Position numbers and translations under genes: made by a program. The notes beneath the pieces were generated by a model. The model saw nothing but the letters and a program-made list of their open reading frames with translations. It searched no databases and was not told the DNA's origin. Positions 22,690 to 34,884 of a stretch of 64,000 nt of DNA are shown in pieces (position 1 is the stretch's first letter; each line of letters opens with the position of its first letter). The DNA is from Sambucus nigra (Eukaryota > Streptophyta > Magnoliopsida > Dipsacales > Adoxaceae), in NCBI GenBank assembly GCA_949130495.1, contig OX422207.1:714182732-714246731 (forward strand). The letters are read 5' to 3'.

Positions 22690-23665
22690 CTGATCAGCTA
22701 ATTAATACTCGAGGTCCACTCGAACAACATGCTTTTAACATGATAATAGCAAGTAAAATAGCAAACCCAAACATAATATATTAGGCACGCGCACATAAGA
22801 CGTGAAATTAAAAGAACTCAACTGGCAACCTTTATTAATCACTTAAAAGATTACAAAGGAATACTCAATTTCGGTCTAAGTCTTCCTGCCTAAAAATTAT
22901 AGGGACAAATGCTTTAAATAGAGGTCATAAATGCAGTTGACATTCCCAACTGCTAGGACATGTGTCTCAATTATAATCTTGCTATTTTTATCCATAAAAC
23001 TCCCTTCAAAACAATTACATTAGCCTCCCAAGAGGTGTCTAGAGAGTTATCTCATGATCTCCATGTGCCCAACTAATGCAATACCATTTTTACACCTGTT
23101 TTTCCCAGTAACTCCCATATAACTACTCCAAAACTGTTGCATTAGCATCACAACAGGTGTCTAAGAAGTTATCCCACGATCCACATGTACCCAATTGATG
23201 TTATCCCATTTTTACACATATTCAGCCCAATAACTCCTATAAAACTACACATATCCCATTTTTGGGACAAGCACAACAGCTCTTTGAAGTCAACTAGCAA
23301 CAACCCATGAATTAAGACAATTCCACCTCAATATTATAAGCACGTCAGCCCACCGATGCAACCCGATGTTGCAAAATAAGGGTGGCTAAAAAACTTCCCT
23401 TTCACGCCCCAAAATCCACGCACTACTAAATCTATATTTGGTCTATGGATAGCCCAAACATGGCCATAAAGTCACCAAGAGCCTAGGAGCACTCATGGCT
23501 AAAGATATAATTTTTCTTTGGAGGACCCCCCTCCTTATATATGTTCTTAACGAAAAATTCACAGTGTTAGCAATAGACATCAACTACCAAATGACCAAAA
23601 TAATCCAGCTCCCATAGTCTGACAACTTCGAATTGCATGACCACTTGGCCTCTGTTGAATGCCTT
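22690..23665 (-). repeat. F LTR, continuation
   Basis: Homologous to 16285-17245 of the inner F LTR, including two copies of the roughly 120-bp repeat (about 22990-23260). It starts at the C insertion and ends where Sirevirus G begins (TTGAATGCCTT / TGTAAGG). It is non-coding. Confidence 0.8.
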
Positions 23666-24761
23666 TGTAAGGACACAAATATCCAATTAAGTCCTTTGTA
23701 GTTTTGGCTCAATTCTGAACAAAAATGTTTGAGTCATAGGATAGAGTTCTTGACCATCCTTCAAGCCTATGACATTCTAAAGTTGAAGACGTAGCGACCA
23801 AGATATTAAAGCTTCATCAAATACCGTGTGTATCGCGCCTCGTTTCTACGTCATCAACATGGTTCCATTGCTCCGAAGGTATGAATGCATTATATATTTA
23901 TAAACGATCTTAGAACAAGTTTAATTGGGTGTAATTTATAATTTTTCTAAACGACTTTGTTTTACTCAGAAAAATATTTTTTAGAACTTTCCATAAAAGT
24001 TTTGGGCTTAAAATTAATATTTCATTTTTCTGACTCGTCGTTCGATCCACACTGGAATCTCGTTCGAACGAGATTGCCATGTCGTTTGAACGAGATGCCA
24101 GGTCGTTCGAATGAGATTTCTGATGATCTTTCTTTTTTCATTCTGGAACCTCGTTAGTAAATCCGTTAGAACGAAAAGTCATTCAAAAGAAAAAGTCGTT
24201 CGAACGAGTTTTGGCGAGAAAATTTTTTTGGGCAGTTTTTGACGGTTTTTCCACTACTTTTCTCCACTATCTTTTGCCAGATTTAATAAGTTGCGGGAAC
24301 CAACTTTTAGAACCAACTTTTCCATAAATTTTCGTCTCCTATAGAGAGTTTTAGAGAGCTTCAATTTATAAAGAAAAAGTTCATGTTTGAGTGTTTATCT
24401 TTTAAGAAAAATCTTTAAAACACTTGTGCTACACCCATTTGTTTAGTTTATCCAAGTTCCTATATATATATACATTTCTTGGAATTTTGGCACCGATTTC
24501 TATCTCTACCATTGGAAGAGTGTTTGGGTTTACTTCTAAATCCCTCAAAGAAGAAGAAGTTTATTTTGGCTGCGGCGTTCTCACATGGTGAAAGGCACTA
24601 TGTGTGGTTGACGGTTGCTTCCTAGTTCCTCATTGATGGATTCCATGGTTCCGGTGGAGTTAGAGATTGTCAACTATGCGTAGGTCGATACAAGAAGGAG
24701 CATCGGGGCTTGAAGGGATTCGATTCAAGTGTTGTAAGTCTTTTTTCTTGTACTTGTAAAA
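23666..24761 (+). repeat. 5' LTR of G, first part
   Basis: Starts TGTAAGGACACAAATATCC and matches 48891 onward closely. It contains the palindrome island at 24035-24210 and a (TA)n run at about 24463. It is interrupted by element D after CTTGTAAAA. It is non-coding. Confidence 0.85.
24035..24210. other. TCGTTCGAACGA palindrome island in G 5' LTR
   Basis: Perfect 18-bp palindrome ATCTCGTTCGAACGAGAT (24057-24074), another TCGTTCGAACGA at about 24196-24207, and several one- or two-mismatch relatives. The matching island in the 3' LTR is at 49260-49436. Confidence 0.85.
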
Positions 24762-25279
24762 TGTGACACCCCGAGTAATTAAATACCGGGTAGCTACTCC
24801 TTTATTAAATTAAATCAAAATGCCAAGTTGACTCAGTTAATAGCATCACTGTCGAAAACATTTTATTATTACTAACCACCTAGTATTTAAAAAGTAAGTT
24901 GTCAAATTTTAATTAAAGTCTGATTAACATGCAGTAAAAGATTTAAAGCAAGAATAATATCACCATTCACCATAACGAAATAATAGAATAACCATCACAT
25001 GATATAAATAAATCCGGAGGAAAAACTCCTCACAACAAATACCACCACTGAAATAAGTAACGAAATACTGAATACTGAATTAATACATGCCAAAGTCTGA
25101 AAAACTGAAATGGAAATGTCTCTAATAGAATTTGGGCAACATGCCCTACAACTGAGGAGTACTGAACATGGAATCCAAATGATAGAAGCGTCTAAAATCA
25201 ATTCCTGTAACTTCCACAAACAGCTACAGCTCGTCATCGGAATGAGAATCCTATGCGTGGTGTCCTTGTGGCTGGGCAC

Positions 25280-27078
25280 CTAAAATGGTTTTACAAGAAA
25301 CTAGATTTGAAAGAAAACGGGTCAGAGCCCGAATGTGGAGATATTTTAAAAAACTGCAAGTGCTTTAAAAACATTTAAAACATTAAATGCAAAATACATG
25401 TTAGGACGTGCACTCACATGAAATTCTCACCTCTCGACTACATGTGCACTCCTAACGTACAATACCCATCTAAAATGACACAAACTCCTAGCTAAGTGAC
25501 ATCATATCTAGCTAGACTGTCATAGGTTCTACCCTTATTACTCGGTTCCCATTAACATTCTAACGTTACCAAAGAATAGGGGCTATACTTAAACTCAGAT
25601 TCTCAATATGTAATATATTTCCCAATTGGTTAGCCCATTTATGTTTTCTCAAAACAATACCATAATTTTATTCACAATATTAACATGAAATTCCCATCAA
25701 TTAAGTGTATATTATTCACATCATAAATATACAATACAAGCACCCCGAGTCTAGCTGCGGTGCACACATACTCTGCTATCCATCCCGGTACATCACGTAC
25801 ATAAGGATCACATATTCCTAATCTCTCAGGAATAGTTCACAGATAACAACATCATAAATAATGGAGGCGAACACAGTCACATCACATGGGTCACGTATAT
25901 ACATACGCTCCCACGATCAGCAGACTTATTAACATCCCAATAAGTCCTTCTCTGACCTATGTTCATCAAGGTAACCAGTCTAAATTCGGGCAACACAAGG
26001 ATTAGAGGGCCCTAAGCGAACGCAAACCTCCCGTGATAGCAAGTATGGTAGGTATGTCATACACATAAAATCAATACATATATACTAAGTATGCACACGT
26101 CTTAGTAATCACCATAATATATTGGTAAATATCTCTTCTCGTACTGATATATAATATTATACCATTTATATGTTCCCGATTAATATAATTAATTAGGCCG
26201 TCAATAGCTCACATCGTAATAGACACTCACGTCCTACTTCACATTTTCCCTTAGGTTCAAACTACACTTCTAGGTTTGACTCCTCATTATATCCCGAACA
26301 TCCCAAATATATCAATCACTCACCAAGGAAAGGCTATCTCTACCTATACACAAGGTTACTGGGCACTCGGGATCAAAACAGACTAAAAAGCCTAAACTGT
26401 CAACTCGTTCGAAGTCTCGTTCGAACGAGGCTGTTCGAACGAGACTTCGTTCGAACGAACTGAGTCTTCTAACGAGATCTCGTTCGAACGAAGTGGGTTT
26501 TCCAACGAGATCTCGTTTGAACGATATTATCGAACGAACTTCACCCTCGTTAGAAGTCAATGGTCAACTCGTTAGAAGCTCGTTCGAACGAGCTCTTTCG
26601 AACGACCTGGGTAGGTCTTCTAACGAGTGGCCAGATTCAAGTCCAGAATTTTTCTACTCGTTTCTCACCAATTTCTACTCCTCAATTCTCTTCTAAAATT
26701 CCTCCCAACAACGTTTTAAGGTCTTTAATCAATCCTAAACATATCAAGGTCACATACTAACGTGTTTTAAGGGAATAATTCATCCTAAACATCACCAAAT
26801 CACAAGTTCCATCACTTTTCCCCAATTTTTCAAGAACATAAACCCTAAGATTATAAATCATCAATTTCCAGAAATAAATCCGTTTTTATAACACATAAAC
26901 TTATAATTCTCTTAATTCGATCTTCCAATAACATTTCTACATGCAAACCTATCTCCAAAATTTATTAACAACTCCAGTTTCATGGGTTTTCAATTATCTT
27001 CCAATTAATTATGATTATTGAATAGTCTAAGCATGGAAGAAGCATTTACTGCATAAAAACGTAAATTAAACCACTTGC
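25280..27078 (-). other. Putative LTR-embedded intron, D 3' LTR
   Basis: Donor AAG|GCAAGT, branch-like CTCTGAC, a moderately pyrimidine-rich tract, acceptor TTTTAG|GTGCCCAGCC. Length 1799. The order is the same as in C and the second D LTR. It is inferred from motifs only. Confidence 0.5.
26404..26630. other. Palindrome island, D 3' LTR
   Basis: Repeated TCGTTCGAACGA cores, including CTCGTTCGAACGAG (about 26416-26429) and the perfect 18-bp AGCTCGTTCGAACGAGCT (26577-26594). Larger arms ACTCGTTAGAAG and CTTCTAACGAGT flank the last group, so a long nested hairpin is possible. It is 26 bp longer here than in the other LTR. Confidence 0.88.
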
Positions 27079-27740
27079 CTTGATTCAATCTCAGATTTTG
27101 ATTATGATTTGATGAAGCTCTCTCTCTCTCCAAGCTTTTCTCCTCTATCTCTCTCTTTCCAAGCTTTCTTCTCCAATAGCTATGGTGGCTAGGGTTTGTT
27201 TTGGGAAAAATTAGAAACCTCAATTCTAATAACCTACATAGCCTATTGGGTTAACATGGGTTGGTTAGTGGTTTAGTGGGTCAAATCCACATCAGATAGA
27301 ATTTACTAATTTTCGTCACTTTTAATTCTCAAAAATACAAAATTACCAAAATACCCTTTATGTTGTCGGTATGGCCTAAAAATACCCCGGGACCCAAACT
27401 AAACCCCCGGCTAGTGTTTTCTGACTATCTCGACCCTTTCGGACGCGTTGGCGCACTCAAAATGACCATACGGTTAATAGAATTTAAATTTACTTTTATG
27501 ATTAAAATAATTATATCCTGACGCGACTGTCTCACGCGTCCCAATAAAATGTCCAAATTGCCGTATATCAATCTCACGACAAATTTCATAATTCAATATT
27601 CATATATCATCATATATACTCAATATAGTCAAATACCAACTCACATCTCGCTAGTATTTTATCCGGATTAATTCCCAATTAATTCTCATTTAATTAATTA
27701 AGCCCAAAAATAAATATCGCCAAAAATACGGGGTATTACA

Positions 27741-27760
27741 TACTTCCCCCTAATAACAGG
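27741..27760 (-). other. Polypurine tract of D
   Basis: In element sense a GGGGGAAGTA purine tract directly precedes the 3' LTR. Just upstream is TTTCGGGACGAAATCC, the Tekay-type equivalent of the TTCGAGGACGAAATT seen in B. Confidence 0.8.
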
Positions 27761-27781
27761 ATTTCGTCCCGAAATTCGGAA

Positions 27782-28219
27782 CTAGAAAGTACCTGATAAA
27801 AACAACTCTGGATGACGTTCGCGCATCTCATCCTTGCGTTCCCATGTGGACTCCTCGACATTGTGATGTCGCCACTGAACACGCACTAACGGAACTATCT
27901 TTGATCGCAGCTTCCTCTCACTTCGCTCCAGAATAGCAATCGGCCCCTCCTCGTAAGAGCTATCAGGCTGTAGATCAATCTCCTCCAAAGCGATGTGAGA
28001 ATGAGCCAAATCGTCCCTGAGATATTTCCTTAGCGAGGAAATATGAAACACATCGTGAATCCGGTGTAAATGCTCCGGTAACCCGAGTCTATACGCAACT
28101 GGTCCAATCCGCTCAATAATAGGAAATGACCCCACATACCTCGGTGCCAACTTTCCCTTCTTCCCGAAACGCATAATCCCCTTCGTAGGAGATACTCTGA
28201 GCAAAACCTGGTCCCCCAC
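27782..28219 (-). pseudogene. D integrase C-terminal region and chromodomain
   Basis: 145 residues: VGDQVLLRVSPTKGIMRF, RYVGSFPIIERIGPVAYRL, FHISSLRKYLRDD, then the chromodomain-like end (SKIVPLVRVQWRHHNVEEST). Chromodomains in this lineage are thought to direct integration to heterochromatin. It is in the same frame as the integrase core but separated by a TAA at 28220-28222, where element C has CAA (Gln). It has no Met of its own at the start (GTG). It ends at the natural pol stop, 27782-27784. Confidence 0.82.
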
Positions 28220-29045
28220 TTAGAACTCCCTGAAAGATCTCTTCGCATCAGCATAACTCTTCTGCCGGTCTTGAGCTACCCGAATGCGACTCCGGATCAA
28301 CTCAATCCTTGCCGAAGTATTCTGAATCACTTCCAGCCCAAGTAGTTTGTTGTCCCCCACCTCTAACCAACATGCTGGGGAACGACAAGGCCTACCGTAC
28401 ATCGCCTCAAACGGAGCCATGCCAATAGTGAACTGGTAGGAGTTATTATAAGCAAACTCTACCAGTGGAAGGTATTGCTCCCATCCACCTCCAAAGTCAA
28501 TAATGCACATGCGTAGCATGTCCTCCAACGTCTGATTTATGCTCTCGATCTGCCCATCGGTCTGCGGATGATAAGCCGTACTCAACCGCAATTCCGTGCC
28601 CATGGCCTCCTGGAAACTCTCCCAAAACCGCGAAACAAATATCTTGTCTCTGTCAGACACGATATTTAGGGGCACACCGTGAAGTCTCACAATCTCTGAA
28701 ATGAAGAGCTGGGCATACTGTCCCGTAGTGTAGTCAGTCCTTACGGGTAAAAAGTGAGCGACTTTGGACAACCTGTCCACAATTACCCAAACGGAGTCGT
28801 GACCCCTCTGCGACGTAGGCAACCCCGTGATAAAGTCCATTGATATGCTCTTCCACATCCACACCGGGACCTCCAACGGCTGTAGAAGTCCTGTCGGTCT
28901 CTGATGATCCACTTTTACTAGCTGGCAAGTGTCGCATTTCGAAACAAACTCAGTAATATCTCTCTTCATACTGCTCCACCAATATTGCCGTCTCATGTCT
29001 TGGTACATTTTGTCCCCTCCGGGATGTACCGTGAGCCGTGCGACT
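28220..29045 (-). pseudogene. D integrase core
   Basis: The frame from [11 protein letters not shown] holds the zinc-finger C pair (CDTCQ), catalytic Asp in SMDFITGLP, the second Asp in VSDRD and Glu in GQIESINQTLE, followed by FAYNNSYQFTIGMAPFEA. All three catalytic residues are present. A one-base indel near 29030-29045 separates it from the preceding frame: the [16 protein letters not shown] words are in this frame, while the upstream frame reads into a stop at 28993. It stops early at 28220. Confidence 0.85.
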
Positions 29046-29907
29046 CTAACATCACCTCGTGTCGTAATTCCTCCCCTTCCGGAACCACCAATCTCCCATT
29101 GAAGCGTAATCCCCCGTCTGAGCTAACGGTATAGGACTCGGCTCCCTCTGCTAGTAATCGAACTATCTGCTCCTGACAGAACGAGTCATTAGCCTGTGCC
29201 CGTTCTACCTTCGTGACAATCTGCGGTGTAACGGTCATCACAGACAAGAAAGATCGGGCCACTGCATCCTGGTGTCCCAACTCCTTCCATTTAGCCTTCC
29301 ACACCCCTGCCACCTCATCTGCTGGCCTACGGCTCAACGCGTCTGCTACCACGTTAGCCTTACCCAGGTGATACTGGATATCGAATTGGTAGTCCTTCAC
29401 AAACTCAAGCCACCTCCTTTGCCGCATGTTCAACTCCTTCTGCGTGAACAGGTACTGTAGGGACTTGTGGTCCGTGAACAATTGGAACTTCTCCCCCAAA
29501 AGATAGTGCCTCCAAATCCGTAGGGCAAATACCACTGCCGCCAACTCCAAATCATTCGTGGGGTAATTCTTCTCATGAGGCATAAGCTTACGGGAAGCAT
29601 AAGTTATGGCCTGTCTCTCCTGCTGTAATACACCTTCAAGTCCTTGTAAGGACGCATCGGTGTAAACCAAATACTCAACTCCCGGTCTCGGCAATGCTAA
29701 CACAGGTGCTGAGGTTAACTTGTCCTTTAACTCATCAAATGCCAACTGACAGGCATCACTCCAAATGAACGACACACCTTTACGAGTCAGATGTGTCAAA
29801 GGACCCGCTATCTTCGAGAAACCCCGAATAAACCTCCTGTAGTATCCTGCTAGACCCAAGAAACTACGAATCTCAGTCGGTGTCGTGGGCTGTCCCCACT
29901 CCCTCAC
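28993..29907 (-). pseudogene. D RNase H and integrase N-terminus
   Basis: Contains the RT connection ([18 protein letters not shown]), RNase H ([48 protein letters not shown]) and the linker [12 protein letters not shown]. It then enters the integrase N-terminal region before the frameshift. RNase H acidic positions (D in YTDAS, E in DLELAA, D in FTDHKS) are kept. It is in frame with the RT piece but for a TAG between them. Confidence 0.85.
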
Positions 29908-29961
29908 CGCGGATACCTTCCCCGGATCAACAGATATCCCCCGGTCGGAAATAATGTGTCC

Positions 29962-30816
29962 CTAAAACTGGACCTCCTTCAACCAAAACCCGCACTTCTC
30001 AAACTTTGCATACAGTTCGTTCTGACGCAGCGTCTGCAAAACCTGCCTCAAATGTTCGGCGTGCTCCTCCTCTGTCTGGGAGTAAACCAGAATATCATCA
30101 ATGAAGACAATGACAAACTGATCAAGGAACTCTCTGAACACCCTATTCATCAGGTCCACAAACACTACTGGAGCGTTGGTCAAACCAAAAGGCATAACCC
30201 GAAACTCGTAAGAACCATATCTCGTTAAGAACGCAGTCTTCGAGACATCCTCCTCCCTGATACGCAACTGATGGTATCCCGATCTCAAATCAATCTTCGA
30301 GAAGAAAGAAGCTCCTCTCAACTGGTCAAATAGGTCATTGATTCGAGGCAACGGATACTTATTCCGTATCGTGACCTTGTTCAACTCCCGGTAGTCCACA
30401 CACAATCTCAGTGAACCGTCCCTCTTCTTCACAAACAAAACTGGAGCGCCCCAAGGTGAGGTACTCCTGCGAATAAAGCCCTGACTTAACAGCTGCTCTA
30501 TCTGATCTCGTAGCTCTTGCATCTCTACCGGAGCCATACGGTACGGTGCGCGTGCTATAGGTCTCGTATCTGGCAATAAGTCTATAACAAAGTCTATCTC
30601 TCGACTGGGGGGTAGGCCTGGTATCTCCTGAAACACATCCGAATATTCCCTGACAACTGGGATCAAATCTAAAGGAATCACAACCTCCTTGGAGGTATCC
30701 TCCTCTATGTAATACAGATGAGCGGTCGAACCTCCCTCTGGGCGAGGCATCGCCACTACAAACATCTCTTGCCCCGAAATGGCAAAAACAATGCTCCCGC
30801 TGAAGCAATCAATCAT
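29962..30816 (-). pseudogene. D reverse transcriptase
   Basis: Copies element RNA to DNA. 284 residues: [60 protein letters not shown], and the catalytic FIDDILVYS box. All core RT motifs are present. It is cut at the 3' end by TAG 29962-29964 (after EVQF, where Leu is usual) and at the 5' end by TGA 30835-30837 (after GMD, where Trp is usual). Confidence 0.88.
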
Positions 30817-30834
30817 GGCCCTATAAGCTATGAT

Positions 30835-31251
30835 TCAATCCATACCGATAATCACATCGTGAACATGCATATCTAATACCAACATATCTGCAGGTAATAC
30901 CAAACCACCAATCTCTACCCCCATTCCCCGGCATATAAAGAATATAAGTGACCCATTCCCCAATGGTGAGTTGACACACGTCACTGTGCTCTCCACTGTG
31001 GCTAACAACCCTAAAGCCTTCGAAAAATGTGTAGCTATAAAATAATGTGTAGCCCCCGTATTAAATAATACCCGACCCATAGTGCCATGGATAGGAAAAG
31101 TACCCTCAATCGCGGGCGGTGCCTGTGGAACTGCTGCCTGGTGGACGTTATAGACACGTCCATACTGTAGCTGCCCCTGCTGAGCTGGGACTGCTGGAAT
31201 GGGTGGCAATGCTGCCATCTGTGGCGGTGCGGGAAGAGCGGCGAGAAACAT
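30835..31251 (-). pseudogene. D aspartic protease with mutated active site
   Basis: The retropepsin-like region follows a Pro/Gln-rich linker. The active-site block reads VLFNTGATHYFI; the family has DTGA, so the catalytic Asp is replaced by Asn (one G-to-A change on the coding strand). The LVLDMHVHDVIIGMD block and the usual tail follow, ending at a TGA. Even without the stops, this protease should be inactive. Confidence 0.82.
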
Positions 31252-31287
31252 AGGCCTCTGCGGCTCCTGGCGAGCACCCTGCTGCTG

Positions 31288-32409
31288 CTAATGTGGGGCC
31301 CTGCCCCTATCAGGACAATCCTGTCGTTTATGGCCAGTCTTGCCACAAACATAACACTTCCCTCGGAAGTTCCCTCCTCTCTGCCCCTGCGGTCCCCGAC
31401 CCAGGTGGTCGTTACCGTTCCTCCCTTGGCCCTGCTGGCCCTGCTGAAACTGCTGCCCATTCTGCCCCTGTTGGCCCTGATGGCCGTTTGGACCCTGATG
31501 GCCCTGACGGAAACCTCCCTGTCCGTTCCTGTAATTCCCTGATCTGAACCTCTTCTGATCCCCCTGCTGGGAACCCTGCTCACCCTGTCTCTGCCCCTGA
31601 ACAGATTGTGCCCCACCGGCACCATGTCCTCCAGTCCTGCCTTGATGGTTAGACTCTCCTGATCTCTTGCCCTCAGTCATATGAAAGCGGTGATCCTGGC
31701 AGTGTAACAAAGAAGCGTTAACCACATCAGAATAAGTGGCCAACGAAAGGTTCCCTAACAGATGCTGACGGATCCTCCATGTCAACCCGTCGGTGAATTT
31801 CTCAATCTTCTTCTTTTCTGTCGGTATCTCATTCGGAACGATATTCAACAGATTTGTGAACTCGGCCTCATACTCGGCCACGGTCTTACCCTCTTGCTTC
31901 AGATTCATCAGTTTCCTCCTCATTTCCGTGTGAACAGCTGACGGAAAGTACTTGCGGTCGAACCGCACCCAAAAGTCCTGAATAGTGAGAGTATCCCTCT
32001 CCTCCATGGTGGTAATAGACTCCCACCACTGCAGTGCAGATCCAACTAGCTTGAAAGTAGCTAGCACCTTCTTCTGAACATCCGTGCACTCATACATCCT
32101 CAAGTGCCTCTGCATATCCTTCCTCCACTGGCTCGAGACTACCACATCTGAGCTACCTGCAAACTCTGGAGGATGCGCTTTCTGAAAAGCGTCACGTACA
32201 TGTTCCCAAGCAGACGAGAATGAATTTGCCTGTACTGGAGTGGCAACCGGCGCCTGAGGTGGTGCCTGCTGAACTATGGCAATTGCGGCATTTAAAGCTT
32301 GGGCTACAATGACTGCAACCTCAGCGGCGTTCATCATGCCCTGAACTGGAGCGGGTAGGGGTTCGGGCGTTGCATCCCTGGGAACTCGTCGTGCACGTCG
32401 TGGAGGCAT
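31288..32409 (-). pseudogene. D gag
   Basis: 373 residues, apparently intact to its last residues. It begins with a basic start MPPRRARRVPRD. The capsid region is at about 85-215 (FQKAHPPEFAGSSDVVVSSQ; FWVRFDRKYFPSAVHTEMRR; LKQEGKTVAEYEAEFTNLL). A Gln/Gly-rich tract lies at about 255-345, and a complete CCHC zinc knuckle (CYVCGKTGHKRQDC) is near the C-terminus. A TAG at 31288-31290 precedes the protease in the same frame. Start ATG 32407-32409 is about 170 bases downstream of the primer site. It could still make a Gag-like protein. Confidence 0.88.
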
Positions 32410-32576
32410 CTGAAATAAGAATAAAGTTTATAAGTTCACAGTTTATAAACTTAAAATAGCTGAAGAACGAAGCATACACAAAAAGAGTACAACAGTCCTA
32501 AAATATAGGGCTCTATATCAAAGAAAACTTAGTGGAAACATAATAGCCGTACAGATCCTAAAGGACACTAGAACCT

Positions 32577-32591
32577 GATGCTCTGATACCA
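32577..32591 (-). other. Primer binding site of D
   Basis: The minus strand reads TGGTATCAGAGCATC two bases inside the 5' LTR, complementary to initiator tRNA-Met, identical to those of B and E. Confidence 0.9.
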
Positions 32592-33111
32592 CCTGTGACA
32601 CCCCGACTAATTAAATACCGGGTAGCTACTCCTTTATTAAATTAAATCAAAATGCCAAGTTGGCTCAGTTAATAGCATCACTGTTGAAAACATTTTATTA
32701 TTACTAACCACCTAATATTTAAAAAGTAAGTTGTCAAATTTTAATTAAAGTCTGATTAACATGCAGTTAAAGATTTAAAGAAAGAATAATATCACCATTC
32801 ACCATAACAAAATAATAGAATAACCATCACATGATATAAATAAATTCGGAGGAAAAACTCCTCACAACAAATACCACCACTGAAATAAGTAACGAAATAC
32901 TGAATACTGAATTAATACATGCCAAAGTCTGAAAAACTGAAATGGAAATGTCTCTAATAGAATTTGGGCAACATGCCCTACAACTGAGGAATACTGAACA
33001 TGGAATCCAAATGATAGAAGCCTCTAAAAGCAATTCCTGTAACTTCCACAAACAGCTACAGCTCGTCATCGGAATGAGAATCCTATGCGTGGTGTCCTTG
33101 TGGCTGGGCAC

Positions 33112-34884
33112 CTAAAATGGTTTTACAAGAAAATAGATTTGAAAGCAAACGGGTCAGAGCCCGAATGTGGAGATATTTTAAAAACCTGCAAGTGCTTTAA
33201 AAACATTTAAAACATTAAATGCAAAATACATGTTAGGACGTGCACTCACATGAAATTCTCACCTCTCGACTACATGTGCACTCCTAACGTATAATACCCA
33301 TCTAAAATGACACAAACTCCTAGCTAAGTGACATCATATCTAGCTAGACTGTCATAGGTTCTACCCTTATTACTCGGTTCCCATTAACATTCTAACGTTA
33401 CCAAAGAATAGGGGCTATACTTAAACTCAGATTCTCAATATGTAATATATTTCACAATTGGTTAGCCCATTTATGTTTTCTCAAAACAATACCATAATTT
33501 TATTCACAATATTAACATGAAGTTCCCATTAATTAAGTGTATATTATTCACATCATAAATATACAATACAAGCACCCCGAGTCTAGCTGCGGTGCACACA
33601 TACTCTGCTATCCATCCCGGTACATCACGTACATAAGGATCACATATTCCGAATCTCTCAGGAATAGTTCACAGATAACAACATCACAAATAATGGAGGC
33701 GAACACAGTCACATCACATGGGTCACGCACATACATACGCTCCCACGATCAGCAGACTTATTAACATCCCAATAAGTCCTTCTCTGACCTATGTTCATCG
33801 AGGTAACCAGTCTAAATACGGGCAACACAAGGATTAGAGGGCCCTAAGCGAACGCAAACCTCCCGTGATAGCAAGTATGGTAGGTATGTCATACACATAA
33901 AATCAATACATATATACTAAGTATGCACACGTCTTAGTAATCACCATAATATATTGGTACATATCTCTTCTCGTACTGACATATAATATTATACCATTTA
34001 TATGTTCTCGATTAATATAATTAATTAGGCCGTCAATAGCTCACATCGTAATAGACACTCACGTCCTACTTCACATTTTCCCTTAGGTTCAAACTACACT
34101 TCTAGGTTTGACTCCTCATTATATTCCGAACATCCCAAATATATCAATCACTCACCAAGGAAAGGCTATCTCTACCTATACACAAGGTTACTGGGCACTT
34201 GGGATCAAAACAGGCTAAAAAGCCTAAACTGTCAACTCGTTCGAACGAGGCTGTTCGAACGAGACTTCGTTCGAACGAACTGAGTCTTCTAACGAGATCT
34301 CGTTCGAACGAAGTGGGCTTTCCAACGAGATCTCGTTCGAACGATCTTATCGAACGAACTTCACCCTCGTTAGAAGTCAATGTTCAACTCGTTAGAAGCT
34401 CGTTCGAACGACCTGGGTAGGTCTTCTAACGAGTGGCCAGATTCAAGCCCAGAATTTTTCTACTCGTTGCTCACCAATTTTTACTCCTCAATTCTCCTCT
34501 AAAATTCGTCCCAACAACGTTTTAAGGTCTGTAATCAATCCTAAACATATCAAGGTCACATACTAACGTGTTTTAAGGGAATAATTCATCCTAAACATCA
34601 CCAAATCACAAGTTCCATCACTTTTCCCCAATTTTTCAAGAACATAAACCCTAAGATTATAAATCATCAATTTCCAGAAATAAATCCGTTTTTATAACAC
34701 ATAAACTTATAATTCTCTTAATTCGATCTTCCAATAACATTTCTACATGCAAACCTATCTCCAAAATTTATTAACAACTCCAGTTTCATGGGTTTTCAAT
34801 TATCTTCCAATTAATTATGATTATTGAATAGTCTAAGCATGGAAGAAGCATTTACTGCATAAAAACGTAAATTAAACCACTTGC
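33112..34884 (-). other. Putative LTR-embedded intron, D 5' LTR
   Basis: The same donor, branch and acceptor motifs as the partner LTR; length 1773. In the 5' LTR this would join the leader exon to sequence about 520 bases before the primer site and remove the palindrome island from the 5' untranslated region of gag mRNA. This is inference only. Confidence 0.5.
34236..34432. other. Palindrome island, D 5' LTR
   Basis: TCGTTCGAACGA cores as in the partner LTR but with two units contracted. The outer arms ACTCGTTAGAAG and CTTCTAACGAGT are kept. Confidence 0.88.

Larger units (their letters stand above)
15977..23665 (-). mobile_element. Galadriel-like Ty3 remnants F (LTR-gag-LTR-gag)
   Basis: Read on the minus strand: LTR (23665 to 18865, interrupted by C and cut off by G), primer site, leader, gag relic (18745 to about 17540), LTR (about 17539-16230), primer site, leader, gag start again (16105-15977). 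One LTR is thus flanked by two copies of the same internal region, the product expected from recombination between copies. Pol is missing. The lineage call rests on gag (SAKELDDFVYDME followed by a WWRTR-like block) and is moderate. Confidence 0.6.
24762..27740 (-). repeat. 3' LTR of element D (2979 bp)
   Basis: In element sense it runs from 27740 (TGTAATACCCCG) to 24762. It contains the leader, donor AAG|GCAAGT (intron base at 27078), the palindrome island 26404-26630, CGGGCTCTGACCCG (25318-25331) and acceptor CATTTTAG|GTG (intron end 25280). Confidence 0.92.
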
